Source: Rhizobium sp. LC145
Lineage (GTDB): Bacteria; Pseudomonadota; Alphaproteobacteria; Rhizobiales; Rhizobiaceae
DNA: 64,000 nucleotides
Reading direction: 5' to 3'
NCBI RefSeq assembly: GCF_001005825.1
Contig: NZ_LBHV01000001.1
Location: 372,001 to 436,000 of the forward strand
The position numbers and the translations under genes were made by a program. Positions 40,918 to 48,423 of this stretch are shown piece by piece (within the stretch, counting starts at the first letter, position 1; every line of letters begins with the position of its first letter). The notes beneath the pieces are model-generated. The model was not told the DNA's origin, did no database searches, and saw nothing but the letters and a program-made list of their open reading frames with translations.

Positions 40918-43276
40918 GTTTGAACGATCCCCTGGCACCGGGTTTTGCTTGCGGCTTCAGGCTCTGTACCTTTCCTGTTTCAATGAGCCACTGGAGCGCC
41001 TTTGACACATCTTCCGCTTCGGCGCTGCTAACGCCCTCCCGCTGCAGAAGGTGCGACCAAGGAAGCGTCTTATCTGTCGCTACCTCCAAGGCCCTGATAA
41101 TGGATTTCCTCAACGCTTCGGCCGTTGAGCCTGACATGTGACGGTCAACGCCTTCGGTAACGATCTGGATGGACCTGTGCACAATCGCCCACCCCCATCC
41201 CACATCGTCCTCGGTGATCACCGGTGTGGAGGGATCCCTGCTGACTGCGCGGATGGATGCTAACCGCAGCGTATTCTCCGCCGCACGCCCGTTTATATGA
41301 TGCTCCTTCTCATTCCAGGCGGCATCGTGCTGCCAGAGGAATACCTGCGTCCAGAGCTTGTAGGCGTCTCCTTCTTCGTCGCCTTCGAACGGGATCATCA
41401 GCTTCCTTGCACCGGAGCCTTTAGGCTTTGGAAAGTCGGTTTGCGCCTGTTTCAGCGTGGCCACCAAAGCCGATGGCATGACGGCCTTGCGGTTGAGCGT
41501 GGGAGGCCTGATCTCTGCCGGCCCGTTCCCCTCAATGAAAATGAACCGCGAGAGGAAACCATCGTTGAGCGAGGCGTCCGAGAGGCCGGCGTAGAGCGTC
41601 GTCGGGGTGGTCATGCCCAACACGGTGAGGGCCGGACCGTCGATCGGACTGTCGTCCTTCTTGGTCTCATCGGAAGCATATTGACGACCATGGAAGACCG
41701 AGTCGGCTTGGTCGTAGATCGCCAGAAGGAACTTCCGGATCGATGCTGACGCTGCGTTGCTGCGCTTTGCATTGATGTCCTGAAGGGTGACACCGAATTC
41801 GTCCATTACGACGACTGTCGAGCTATTCCGCCTGAGCATGCGTTCGATAGCAGCGTAGCTGGTCGGGTCGCCGTTGGTGACCGCTCCGGGCTTTCCTGCG
41901 CTCGCCGCGAGAGCAACGATTGACTTGGGGGCGTGCCCCTTCCCGCTCGCAACACCCATGACAGTCGTGAGGAAGAGGTTGAGACCGCTGCGCGTCGGTC
42001 CCAAGGCCTTGTCGCCGAACATGCCGCCGAGAAGAGCTAGTGCGGACGTGAGCGACAGCTCCGGCACTGGAATGATCGCTGTAGACGTGATCCACCGGCT
42101 AATTTCCGCGAGAAGTCCGCCCGCCGCTTCAGGTGAGAAAGGATCTGGATGCATGCGCGGTAAAGCGGGTAGCGACCTCGGTGGGTCTTGCTCTGGCTCA
42201 TTGTCGTTGGCCGCAGCCAGTGGTTGGGTCTTGGAGGTGAACTTCGCAATGATCCCCTTAGCTGCCTCCTCTCCGGTCGCCCTAGCTTCCTCATGCGGGG
42301 TACCGAATTTGGCCCACATCCTTTCAAAGTCGGCGCGCGCATCTCGGCTTTCGTAGCGCCTGAACCAATCGCCGGTAGCGGCCAGAAAAGCGGCGCAGGC
42401 TTGTTCGGCGGTCAGACCGTCGAACGCGAGCTGTTCGACGACTTTGGAGGCCCAGACTGAGCGGTCTCCGATATCACTGGCCGCGAGTAGCTCGATTGCA
42501 GTGTCCGAAAGAGCAATGCCGTCAAGCGAAGGCAGCTCCCCCAGTGTCACCGTTCGGTGACATTGTTCTGGCGACATCCATGGAGCGAGCACCCGCTGGA
42601 GTTCATCAACGCTGGTCAGGCTGCCGTCCCAAGCTTCGGCAACGGTGACAACGGCGGGTTCCGCCGACCGTCCGCGGGCGAGCTTCTTGGCATTTGGCCA
42701 ATTTAGGCAACCTGGTACCCGCCAGACGTGCGACACGTCCATGGTGCAATGATCACTATTCGCCGCACGCTTCAGGGCGCCCGCGAGCGGCTTCGCCTCA
42801 GCAGGAGTGAGCGGCTTGTCCAGCAACAGCACGCACTGGTAGTTGCCGGGAGAGCTCTCCACAACATAGTTCGGTTCAAGTGGCATATGCCCGGATCTGC
42901 CGGTATCGTCGTCCATATCCGCGACCAGGGCGAGCACGGCGACAACGTCCACCTCGCTGCCCTTCTTGCCTCGCGGTAGCGAGGACCGCATCAAGTTGGG
43001 GCAAAGGTACACGTTCGCGTGGGGAGTGGCCGCGTGAGCCATCACGGCCTCTGTCGTACCGTCAACGTCGCCGACGGCATGGTGGCTAATAATGCCTCCG
43101 GCCTTATCCTCTCCGTTTGGGTTGGCGAAGAATACCGAAACCACGAACTTACCGGCGATGCCGGCCGCCAATTGATGAAGCACTTCGACGTGAGCGCGGA
43201 CGGCCGTTTCGTCGAATGCGGGTGTGAGGTTAGGCTTCTGACTGATGGCGGACAATTTCGGCAATCTGGCCTCCAA
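40898..43276 (-). CDS. primase/helicase-type replication protein (DUF3987 domain)
   Basis: This is a 792-residue protein. The N-terminal third has RepB/prim-pol-like features: VVAVLALVADMDDDTG (acidic residues) and MDVSHVWRVPGCLNWPNAKK. The C-terminal DUF3987 helicase-like domain shows TVMGVASGKGHAPKSI (Walker A-like), STVVVMDEFGVTLQDI (Walker B) and LSDASLNDGFLSRFIFIEGN. It carries AANDN in the linker (PLAAANDNEPEQD). Such fused proteins initiate replication of many alphaproteobacterial temperate phages. The iteron-like cluster overlaps its 3' end. Confidence 0.88.
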   Translation of the reverse strand: MEARLPKLSAISQKPNLTPAFDETAVRAHVEVLHQLAAGIAGKFVVSVFFANPNGEDKAGGIISHHAVGDVDGTTEAVMAHAATPHANVYLCPNLMRSSLPRGKKGSEVDVVAVLALVADMDDDTGRSGHMPLEPNYVVESSPGNYQCVLLLDKPLTPAEAKPLAGALKRAANSDHCTMDVSHVWRVPGCLNWPNAKKLARGRSAEPAVVTVAEAWDGSLTSVDELQRVLAPWMSPEQCHRTVTLGELPSLDGIALSDTAIELLAASDIGDRSVWASKVVEQLAFDGLTAEQACAAFLAATGDWFRRYESRDARADFERMWAKFGTPHEEARATGEEAAKGIIAKFTSKTQPLAAANDNEPEQDPPRSLPALPRMHPDPFSPEAAGGLLAEISRWITSTAIIPVPELSLTSALALLGGMFGDKALGPTRSGLNLFLTTVMGVASGKGHAPKSIVALAASAGKPGAVTNGDPTSYAAIERMLRRNSSTVVVMDEFGVTLQDINAKRSNAASASIRKFLLAIYDQADSVFHGRQYASDETKKDDSPIDGPALTVLGMTTPTTLYAGLSDASLNDGFLSRFIFIEGNGPAEIRPPTLNRKAVMPSALVATLKQAQTDFPKPKGSGARKLMIPFEGDEEGDAYKLWTQVFLWQHDAAWNEKEHHINGRAAENTLRLASIRAVSRDPSTPVITEDDVGWGWAIVHRSIQIVTEGVDRHMSGSTAEALRKSIIRALEVATDKTLPWSHLLQREGVSSAEAEDVSKALQWLIETGKVQSLKPQAKPGARGSFKLVTEPQ

Positions 43277-43514
43277 GTGCTTTTGATGCGGCTTCTGTGA
43301 TTTTCTCGGCTATGACCGGCTGGAAGGTCACCGCGTGGTGACCACCGATATTTCCCGAAACTGTGCGACGGGTGCCGTCGGTGTACTCGCGTAGCATCAG
43401 TCCGTTGATGCGAATGTCACCTAGCTGAACGCTGAAGCGGGCGATGGTGCGCCCGGATCCAGGTGATGAAGGCGGTCTTTCGACCGCCTCCAGATGTCGG
43501 ATCACGGGATCCAT
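43230..43514 (-). CDS. small hypothetical phage protein
   Basis: This 94-residue protein (MDPVIRHLEAVERPPSSPGS) is beta-rich at the centre (RFSVQLGDIRINGLMLREYT) and ends with a helix. It overlaps the primase/helicase start by 47 bp and the upstream gene stop by one base, so the three form one operon. Role unknown. Confidence 0.65.
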   Translation of the reverse strand: MDPVIRHLEAVERPPSSPGSGRTIARFSVQLGDIRINGLMLREYTDGTRRTVSGNIGGHHAVTFQPVIAEKITEAASKALGGQIAEIVRHQSEA

Positions 43515-43873
43515 CAGCGACGACCCGCAGCCACACGATCGAGATGCGCCCGGTCATTCTCGATCTTCTCTATGCATGCCTGCCAGACAAACTCGGCGGT
43601 CCGTTTGTCAGCGAAGAACGCATCTCCGACAGTCCGAACTGACGTGGACCCAGGTGACCGATCGACGAAGCGCAGTCGTGCGCGGTCACCGGCGACGCCC
43701 TCCGTTCGAGCAATGAGGTCGATGGCAAACTCCGATCGGTCCAGCAATCGAGCGTCCTGGGCGTAGCCATCCATGAAGTCCAGGGCGAGCGCGAAGCCTC
43801 TCAGGTTACGGATCTGCCGATCCTCCCCGAGCATCGCGGTACGTGGTTCACACAGTTGCAGATATTTAGACAA
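43514..43873 (-). CDS. hypothetical phage protein with TTG start
   Basis: No ATG has a ribosome binding site, but TTG 43873 lies behind AAGGAGGAATA. This gives 119 residues starting MSKYLQLCEPRTAMLGEDRQ. The rest is mixed alpha/beta (FALALDFMDGYAQDARLLDR, AFFADKRTAEFVWQACIEKI). It heads the replication operon. Function unknown. Confidence 0.65.
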   Translation of the reverse strand: MSKYLQLCEPRTAMLGEDRQIRNLRGFALALDFMDGYAQDARLLDRSEFAIDLIARTEGVAGDRARLRFVDRSPGSTSVRTVGDAFFADKRTAEFVWQACIEKIENDRAHLDRVAAGRR

Positions 43874-44009
43874 TATTCCTCCTTCGCCGGCATGATGGCC
43901 GGTCGGTTGGTTGTTGATGGTGGTGATGTGATCGGGCACGCCGATCAATTTTACTGCTATCGGAAACCTCTCCCCTGCATTAGTGTTTACTAATGAGGAG
44001 GAAGCTGAA

Positions 44010-44198
44010 ATGAAACACGTCGACAACCGGCAGGTACGGGTACCCGGTCCGCCACGCGATCACTGCGTCGAGACTTCATGCGGTAAAGCTGGTATCAGTG
44101 AGAAAGAAACGCAGAAGATGCTGCGGTTGTTGGGAAAGCGCGCGGCCATCCACGAGCTTTCGATCAATTTGAAAGACCGACCGCCGAAGTTCCGTTAG
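44010..44198 (+). CDS. small basic hypothetical protein
   Basis: ATG 44010 follows GAGGAGGAAGCTGA. It gives 62 residues (MKHVDNRQVRVPGPPRDHCV) ending in a helical basic segment (ETQKMLRLLGKRAAIHELSI). It is divergent from the replication operon across 43874-44009, which should hold both promoters. It may be a small DNA-binding or adaptor protein; no motif is diagnostic. Confidence 0.6.
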   Translation: MKHVDNRQVRVPGPPRDHCVETSCGKAGISEKETQKMLRLLGKRAAIHELSINLKDRPPKFR

Positions 44199-44386
44199 GC
44201 GGCAAGGATCGAGGCGCGGCTTCTTCGATCACGAAGGGTGCGTTCTGGGATAGATGGTTGGATAGTCTCCTCTTGTGGTGGTGCTCTCCCGGCGCTGGTA
44301 ACGCCAGTGATGAACGCAACAACGGCGGTTACATTGGCCGATGTCAACCGTCAGAATAGGGACCGGATCTCCGCTTTTATCCATCC

Positions 44387-44899
44387 ATGCAGGGCGTAGT
44401 GAGTGCGCGCAGTACTCCCGGCGCCGTGGCGCATAATGCATGGGGGGTACCAATATGTCTCATGAACCCGCCGGCGGTTTGCATCCGTAATGATTTTGCG
44501 CTGGATGATGGAGAAATATGCGACGCCGTTCCCGTCCTCATCTACGGTCACCATAGGCTTCTGGCCTTGAAGAAGCGTGGCGAGGCCGCAGTCGAATGCA
44601 TAGTTTATGACGTTGACGATCTGCACGCCGAACTCATGGAAATCGATGAGAATCTTGCCCGGTCGGAGCTGACGCCCGCTGAGGAAAGCGCATACATTCT
44701 GCGCCGTAAGCAGATTTGGGAGGAGATGAATGGCCCCGTTGGTGGGCAAAATTTTCCCACCAACGATCTTCGCGTTGACGGGCGAAGAAAGGGTGAGCAA
44801 CACCACAAGCAATTCGCCGCAGAAGTCGCAGAAGTCACCGGCTCATCCAAGCGCGACGTCAACCTCAAAATCGCCCGCGCCCGCGAACTTTGGCGTTAA
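44387..44899 (+). CDS. ParB-like nuclease-domain protein, N-terminus uncertain
   Basis: The ParB/Srx-like box VPVLIYGHHRLLALKKRGEA, then CIVYDVDDLHAELMEIDENLARSELTPAEESAYILRRK (split here from 110-150 of the frame) is clear. The 60 residues before it do not look like a ParB N-terminus. A separate short ORF just upstream (ATG 44323, MNATTAVTLADVNRQNRDR) resembles the missing first strand in another frame, so the gene may be frameshifted. ATG 44462 is an alternative start. Phage ParB-like proteins act as nucleases or regulators. Confidence 0.6.
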   Translation: MQGVVSARSTPGAVAHNAWGVPICLMNPPAVCIRNDFALDDGEICDAVPVLIYGHHRLLALKKRGEAAVECIVYDVDDLHAELMEIDENLARSELTPAEESAYILRRKQIWEEMNGPVGGQNFPTNDLRVDGRRKGEQHHKQFAAEVAEVTGSSKRDVNLKIARARELWR

Positions 44900-45180
44900 G
44901 TCGGCTTGCGCCTAGACTTTGTCCACTCACCCAAGCGCTCTTGCCCATCCGGCGCCGTGGCGGCAAATCCTGCGGTAATCCCGAAATATGCGTCGTAAAA
45001 TCGCCGGACGAGTGGGATGGGCCGTCCGTCATGTAACGGATCCCTACGCGGGAATCCCTTTCGCTCAAGCTGAGGGACCACCGTCTTGATCCACATGGCG
45101 GCGCGCTCTTTGCCGACGATAGCAATGGCGAGATCGTGATCGCTCGCGAAAAGGGGGAGTTTAGCGAGGGCGTCAGTCAT
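44896..45180 (-). CDS. winged-HTH-like hypothetical phage protein
   Basis: This 94-residue protein (MTDALAKLPLFASDHDLAIA) contains IVGKERAAMWIKTVVPQLER followed by KGFPRRDPLHDGRPIPLVRR, a layout seen in small phage wHTH proteins in rhizobia. It overlaps the upstream gene by four bases (ATGA). A regulatory or excision-related role is possible. Confidence 0.6.
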   Translation of the reverse strand: MTDALAKLPLFASDHDLAIAIVGKERAAMWIKTVVPQLERKGFPRRDPLHDGRPIPLVRRFYDAYFGITAGFAATAPDGQERLGEWTKSRRKPT

Positions 45181-45515
45181 CGCTGGTTCTTCCGGCGCGC
45201 ATTCTCACGCTCATTGGCCAAACGGCGCAGCGTGGCCTTCGCCGCAGCAAGGGCTAGTTCGCCTTCATTCGTAGCCGACCCCTCCACCTTGAGTGGGGAT
45301 TTCTGTTGAACTCGGCATAAGACTCTCATCTTTTCGATTTCTGACAAGGTTGTGTAATCCTTGCCCGCGATACGTTCGATAACAAGTCTTCCGCGCTGAA
45401 ACTCTCGCCGTAGTCCCTTCTCGGTCATGGACCCATCTGGAAACGCCAATGCCGCTACGCGAGCTAGGCGCAGCGGTGTATTTTGGTCAATTCGATCTTT
45501 GTCAGGGGAGTGCAT
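45177..45515 (-). CDS. excisionase-like small DNA-binding protein
   Basis: This 112-residue protein with LRLARVAALAFPDGSMTEKG then LRREFQRGRLVIERIAGKDY, TTLSEIEKMRVLCR is consistent with a winged-helix fold of the Xis/MerR kind. The C-terminus is basic (LRRLANERENARRKNQR). It is translationally coupled to the downstream wHTH gene. It is the second excisionase candidate in this prophage, the other being 7700-7921. Confidence 0.6.
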   Translation of the reverse strand: MHSPDKDRIDQNTPLRLARVAALAFPDGSMTEKGLRREFQRGRLVIERIAGKDYTTLSEIEKMRVLCRVQQKSPLKVEGSATNEGELALAAAKATLRRLANERENARRKNQR

Positions 45516-45720
45516 TTAGGAATCCAGCCAACCACAATTATTGCCACCGGCGCGAACGCCGAAAGCTTATTGATGTCTCCTCTTGTGGTGTCGCTGGTGA
45601 GGCGTGGGATGACGTTAGGGGGATGGACTTGCGCCAAACTTGCCTGTCACCAATGCGGATGCTCTCCTGCACGTCTGGAACCAGAGAACTCCGTACGCCG
45701 GAGCATTAGGCTCTTGGCCA

Positions 45721-45948
45721 TCAGGTTTGCGCTCGCAGCTTTACGACGCCTTCGCCGCGATCATTGTTGATGAATTCGATGCCGGCGGATTCCAGTGCTG
45801 CGCGGATATCCGCCACCGTCCTCTCTTTCAATTCCTCTCCCGCCTCGAGCCTGGATACGGTGGCCGGCGCGACCTTAGCCAGCGCGGCCAGATCCCGAAC
45901 GCCTAACCCAAGAGCGACCCTGGCCATCTTGCATTGGATCGGCAACAT
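45721..45948 (-). CDS. XRE-family HTH transcriptional regulator
   Basis: This 75-residue protein has a Cro/C1-type HTH: MARVALGLGVRDLAALAKVA, PATVSRLEAGEELKERTVAD, IRAALESAGIEFI. It lacks a cleavable C-terminal domain, so it cannot be a LexA-type autocleaving repressor. It is divergent from the 46051 gene across an inverted-repeat operator. It is a candidate lysis-lysogeny switch component. Confidence 0.88.
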   Translation of the reverse strand: MLPIQCKMARVALGLGVRDLAALAKVAPATVSRLEAGEELKERTVADIRAALESAGIEFINNDRGEGVVKLRAQT

Positions 45949-45993
45949 TTTTTGGAACCTCGTTATAAAAACATGTTGACGTTATCAAACCCT

Positions 45994-46010
45994 ATGGTTA
46001 TTAGAACCAT
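45994..46010. promoter_or_regulatory. operator between the XRE gene and its divergent neighbour
   Basis: ATGGTT-ATTAG-AACCAT is a perfect 6+5+6 inverted repeat, with a possible -35 TTGACG at 45976-45981. It lies 46 bp from the XRE start and 41 bp from the ATG at 46051, an ideal location for repressor binding. Confidence 0.65.
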
Positions 46011-46050
46011 GTACTCATTTTAGAGCTACAGTTCAACACGAGGAGCACAC

Positions 46051-46386
46051 ATGAACATGCACACCAACATCACGGCTGCCGATAGAACCCTCCTTCCTCG
46101 CGGTCTAATCGCGAGAAGACGCGCCCCAAGAGCGCGGTGGAAGTTCCAAATCGGCGCGATGGTCGAGTTTGGCGAATTGCTCGCGGTTGTCGCAGAGCGG
46201 AGCCTCTCCGCCCTCGGCCATCAGATTTTTACCCTCCACATTCTCGGCGAAGCGCACGGACGTCCGACCCGCGTGGTCCGTGCCGAGTACATCAGCAATG
46301 TCCCTACTTTGAAGGTAGTCGGCATCTACACGCCCCTGGTCGACCATGTCGAAGATCCGCCGATCCGTCCTTCTCAAGCTCTTTGA
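46051..46386 (+). CDS. hypothetical phage protein opposite the XRE regulator
   Basis: ATG 46051 follows CGAGGAGCACAC. It encodes 111 residues (MNMHTNITAADRTLLPRGLI). A basic N-terminus precedes a beta-rich part (IGAMVEFGELLAVVAERSLS, VRAEYISNVPTLKVVGIYTP). As the first divergent gene from the operator it may be early or lytic. It overlaps the HNH gene by 41 bp. Confidence 0.6.
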   Translation: MNMHTNITAADRTLLPRGLIARRRAPRARWKFQIGAMVEFGELLAVVAERSLSALGHQIFTLHILGEAHGRPTRVVRAEYISNVPTLKVVGIYTPLVDHVEDPPIRPSQAL

Positions 46387-46642
46387 CCGACAGGATGGGC
46401 GGTGCTGCTACTGCGGTGCCCTCGTCATCATCAGTGCTGACCGCGAGATGCAGCGGCGCCCAGATGCAGCGACGATCGAGCACATCCGGCGAAGGGCCGA
46501 CGGAGGCACCAATCACATGGCCAATCTAGCCTGCGCATGTCTCCGCTGTAACCGGGAGCGAGGTGACCTGGACTGGCTTACCTACGCGACATTTAGGCGT
46601 GGGGAATTTCTCGAGTTCATGGCGGCCATCCGTCGCCCGTAA
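46346..46642 (+). CDS. HNH endonuclease
   Basis: This 98-residue protein is a standard HNH domain: RCCYCGALVI (CxxC), IEHIRRRADGGTNHMANLAC (His-Asn-His core) and CLRCNRERGDLDWLTY. It is distinct from the terminase-associated copy at 37.6 kb. It is the last prophage gene before the right att core. It could be a homing-type nuclease, a replication nuclease or an anti-host function. Confidence 0.9.
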   Translation: MSKIRRSVLLKLFDRQDGRCCYCGALVIISADREMQRRPDAATIEHIRRRADGGTNHMANLACACLRCNRERGDLDWLTYATFRRGEFLEFMAAIRRP

Positions 46643-46761
46643 GTTTTCCGCCCGCTGATTTCGTCGCAAGTTCCGGCGGGCACTCGCCGGTGGCGCCTTG
46701 GTGGCTGCCCCGGTCTTTTATTCACGCCGCTGCACCACCGGGCATACGGCCCGAGCGGCTC

Positions 46762-46809
46762 ACGGCCAGCGCGAGCACCACCGTCATATGACGCGCGCTG
46801 GCCGTCTCT
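46762..46809 (+). terminator. terminator at the right prophage end
   Basis: ACGGCCAGCGCG (46762-46773) and CGCGCTGGCCGT (46794-46805) are perfectly complementary, followed by CTCTTT. It probably ends the HNH transcript; 46643-46912 holds nothing else that I can support. Confidence 0.65.
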
Positions 46810-46912
46810 TTCATCTTCCGCTATCATACGAATGTCGCGGCCAATCGCCATGCGAAAACCACTGGAAGATCGCCGCGGCAAGCCGCTCGACTCACAAGGT
46901 CGGGCGGCTTTT

Positions 46913-46932
46913 GGTACAACGAGAGGTACAAC
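46913..46932. promoter_or_regulatory. candidate integrase arm-type sites, right side
   Basis: Two direct copies of GGTACAAC (46913-46920 and 46925-46932) lie 28 bp before the right att core. They match the repeats between the left core and int. Confidence 0.55.
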
Positions 46933-46959
46933 ATCCTCCCCGAGATGCCGAATTTCCAG

Positions 46960-47002
46960 GCCTGTCCGTCCAGTCGATCATCGGGGCCACGGCGAAAATC
47001 TT
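46960..47002. other. attachment site, distal copy (attR)
   Basis: Exact 43-bp copy of 6311-6353. Sequence above 47002 is the host dusA 5' end; sequence below 46960 is phage. Confidence 0.93.
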
Positions 47003-47183
47003 GCCGCCGGTTGCCAGTGCCTCTGCGTACATCGAAAACCCTTTCTCGGCGGCTCTCATACAGCAAACAAAAATTCTTCGCCAGTTCGTCCCCGCCCCCC
47101 TCAAAAAGTGCTAGGATCGGCGCGCGATTTGGGGGACAAAGGGCGCCGTCGTTTTCCGCCCTTTCCTTGTTCAGGAGTTTCCC

Positions 47184-47870
47184 ATGCTCGCGACCGTGAT
47201 CCCCGCCCTCGAACCCGTGCTGCTTCCGGTCGAAGGCGTGACGGAACGGTTTCCGGTGCGCCGGGTCTATTGCGTCGGCCGCAATTATGCCGACCACGCA
47301 ATCGAGATGGGGCATGATCCGTCGCGCGAGCCGCCCTTCTTCTTCCAGAAGAACCCGGACAATCTCTATGCCGGCACCGAATTCCCCTACCCGCCGCTCT
47401 CCTCCGACGTGCATTACGAGGTCGAACTGGTGATGGCGCTTGCCGAAGGCGGCGCGGATATCCCGGCCGCCGGGGCGCTGTCGAAGGTCTACGGCTAGGG
47501 CGTCGGCGTGGATTTCCCCCGCCGCGACCGGCAGGCCGAGGCCAAGAAGATGGGAAGGCCGTGGGAGGTTGCCAAGGCCTTCGAAAAATCCGCGCCCGTC
47601 TCCGCCCTCGTCCCGGCGTCGAAGATCGGCCATCCGCAGCAAGGCGCCGTCTGGCTGGACGTCAACGGCGAGCGCCGGCAGTCCGGCGATCTCGCCCAGA
47701 TGATCTGGAAGCTGCCGGAAATCATCGCCGAACTCTCCAAGCTCTTCACCCTCGCGCCCGGCGACGTCATCATGACCGGCACGCCCGCCGGTGTCGGTCC
47801 GGTCAAGCGCGGCGATACGGTCGCCTGCGGCGTGGACGGCGTCGGCGAACTGACGCTGACGGTCGTCTGA
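47184..47870 (+). pseudogene. fumarylacetoacetate hydrolase-family gene with in-frame TAG
   Basis: ATG 47184 follows CAGGAGTTTCCC. RRVYCVGRNYADHAIEMGHD, PPFFFQKNPDNLYAG and SDVHYEVELVMALAEG are typical of the FAH superfamily (acylpyruvase or related C-C hydrolase), with metal ligands in HYEVEL. At 47496-47498 TAG replaces the Tyr normally found in VYGY. The same frame continues [20 protein letters not shown] and ends [20 protein letters not shown] (seen as [16 protein letters not shown]). One substitution would restore a 228-residue protein. It is a real nonsense mutation, a readthrough case, or a base-call error. Confidence 0.85.
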
Positions 47871-47895
47871 GCCACGGAATTCGGGAGGAGAAGAC

Positions 47896-48423
47896 ATGCC
47901 GCTTTACGCGCTCGGGGATTACCAGCCGAAACTGCCGGAAGCCGGCCGCTACTGGATCGCCCCCAATGCCACGCTCATCGGCAAGGTGGAGCTCGGCGAG
48001 GATGTCGGCATCTGGTTCAGCGCGGTGCTGCGAGGTGACAACGAGCCGATCGCCATCGGAGCGCGCAGCAATATCCAGGACGGCGTGATGATCCACAACG
48101 ATGTCGGCCTGCCGGTCTCCATCGGCGAAGGCTGCACCATCGGTCATCACGCGATCATTCATGGCTGCACGATCGGCGACAATTCGCTGGTCGGCATGGG
48201 CGCGACGATCCTGAACGGCGCGAAGATCGGCCGTAATTGCCTGATCGGCGCCAATGCGCTCATCACCGAGGGCAAGGAATTTCCTGACAATTCGCTGATC
48301 GTCGGCTCACCGGCGCGGGTCATCCGGACGCTGGACGAGGAAGCGGTCGCGAGGCTGCGGCAATCGGCGGATCATTATGTCGCGAACTGGCAGCGCTACG
48401 CCAAGGACCTGCGCGAGATCTAG
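47896..48423 (+). CDS. gamma-carbonic anhydrase-like hexapeptide protein
   Basis: This 175-residue left-handed beta-helix protein of the YrdA/PaaY/gamma-CA family shows PNATLIGKVELGEDVGIWFS, VLRGDNEPIAIGARSNIQDG and the metal-binding His in VMIHNDVG and GHHAIIHGC. It is probably a zinc or iron enzyme, or a related acyl-handling protein. It is 25 bp downstream of the FAH-family gene, likely in one transcript, with the stop overlapping that of zur on the other strand. Confidence 0.93.
   Translation: MPLYALGDYQPKLPEAGRYWIAPNATLIGKVELGEDVGIWFSAVLRGDNEPIAIGARSNIQDGVMIHNDVGLPVSIGEGCTIGHHAIIHGCTIGDNSLVGMGATILNGAKIGRNCLIGANALITEGKEFPDNSLIVGSPARVIRTLDEEAVARLRQSADHYVANWQRYAKDLREI

Larger units (their letters stand above)
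6311..47002. mobile_element. complete temperate siphovirus prophage in dusA
   Basis: The element is bounded by 43-bp direct repeats of dusA sequence, with the integrase gene next to the left one. It has complete modules for integration, regulation, replication, DNA packaging (TerS, TerL, portal), HK97-type head, non-contractile GTA-like tail, tail tip and fibre, and lysis. I saw no broken structural gene, so it may be inducible. Cargo genes sit between the integrase and lysis modules (9.2-14.5 kb), beside the tail fibre (17.5 kb) and inside the tail operon (28.6 kb). Confidence 0.95.
46892..47032 (-). pseudogene. stranded 5' end of dusA fused to phage DNA
   Basis: The original dusA start (ATG 47032, MYAEALATGGKIFAVAPMID) reads through the att core and then enters phage DNA, ending after PGNSASRGGCC... 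at 46892. Excision would join it with the body at 6310 and below. The fragment presumably still has the host dusA promoter. Confidence 0.85.

Noticed and set aside
40746..40919. repeat cluster considered as a CRISPR array
   Set aside because: Units are 8-11 bp, in both orientations, irregularly spaced, with no cas genes.
44351..44812. 153-codon minus-strand ORF opposite the ParB-like gene
   Set aside because: The plus strand carries the recognisable ParB box; the minus frame has no motif or ribosome binding site.
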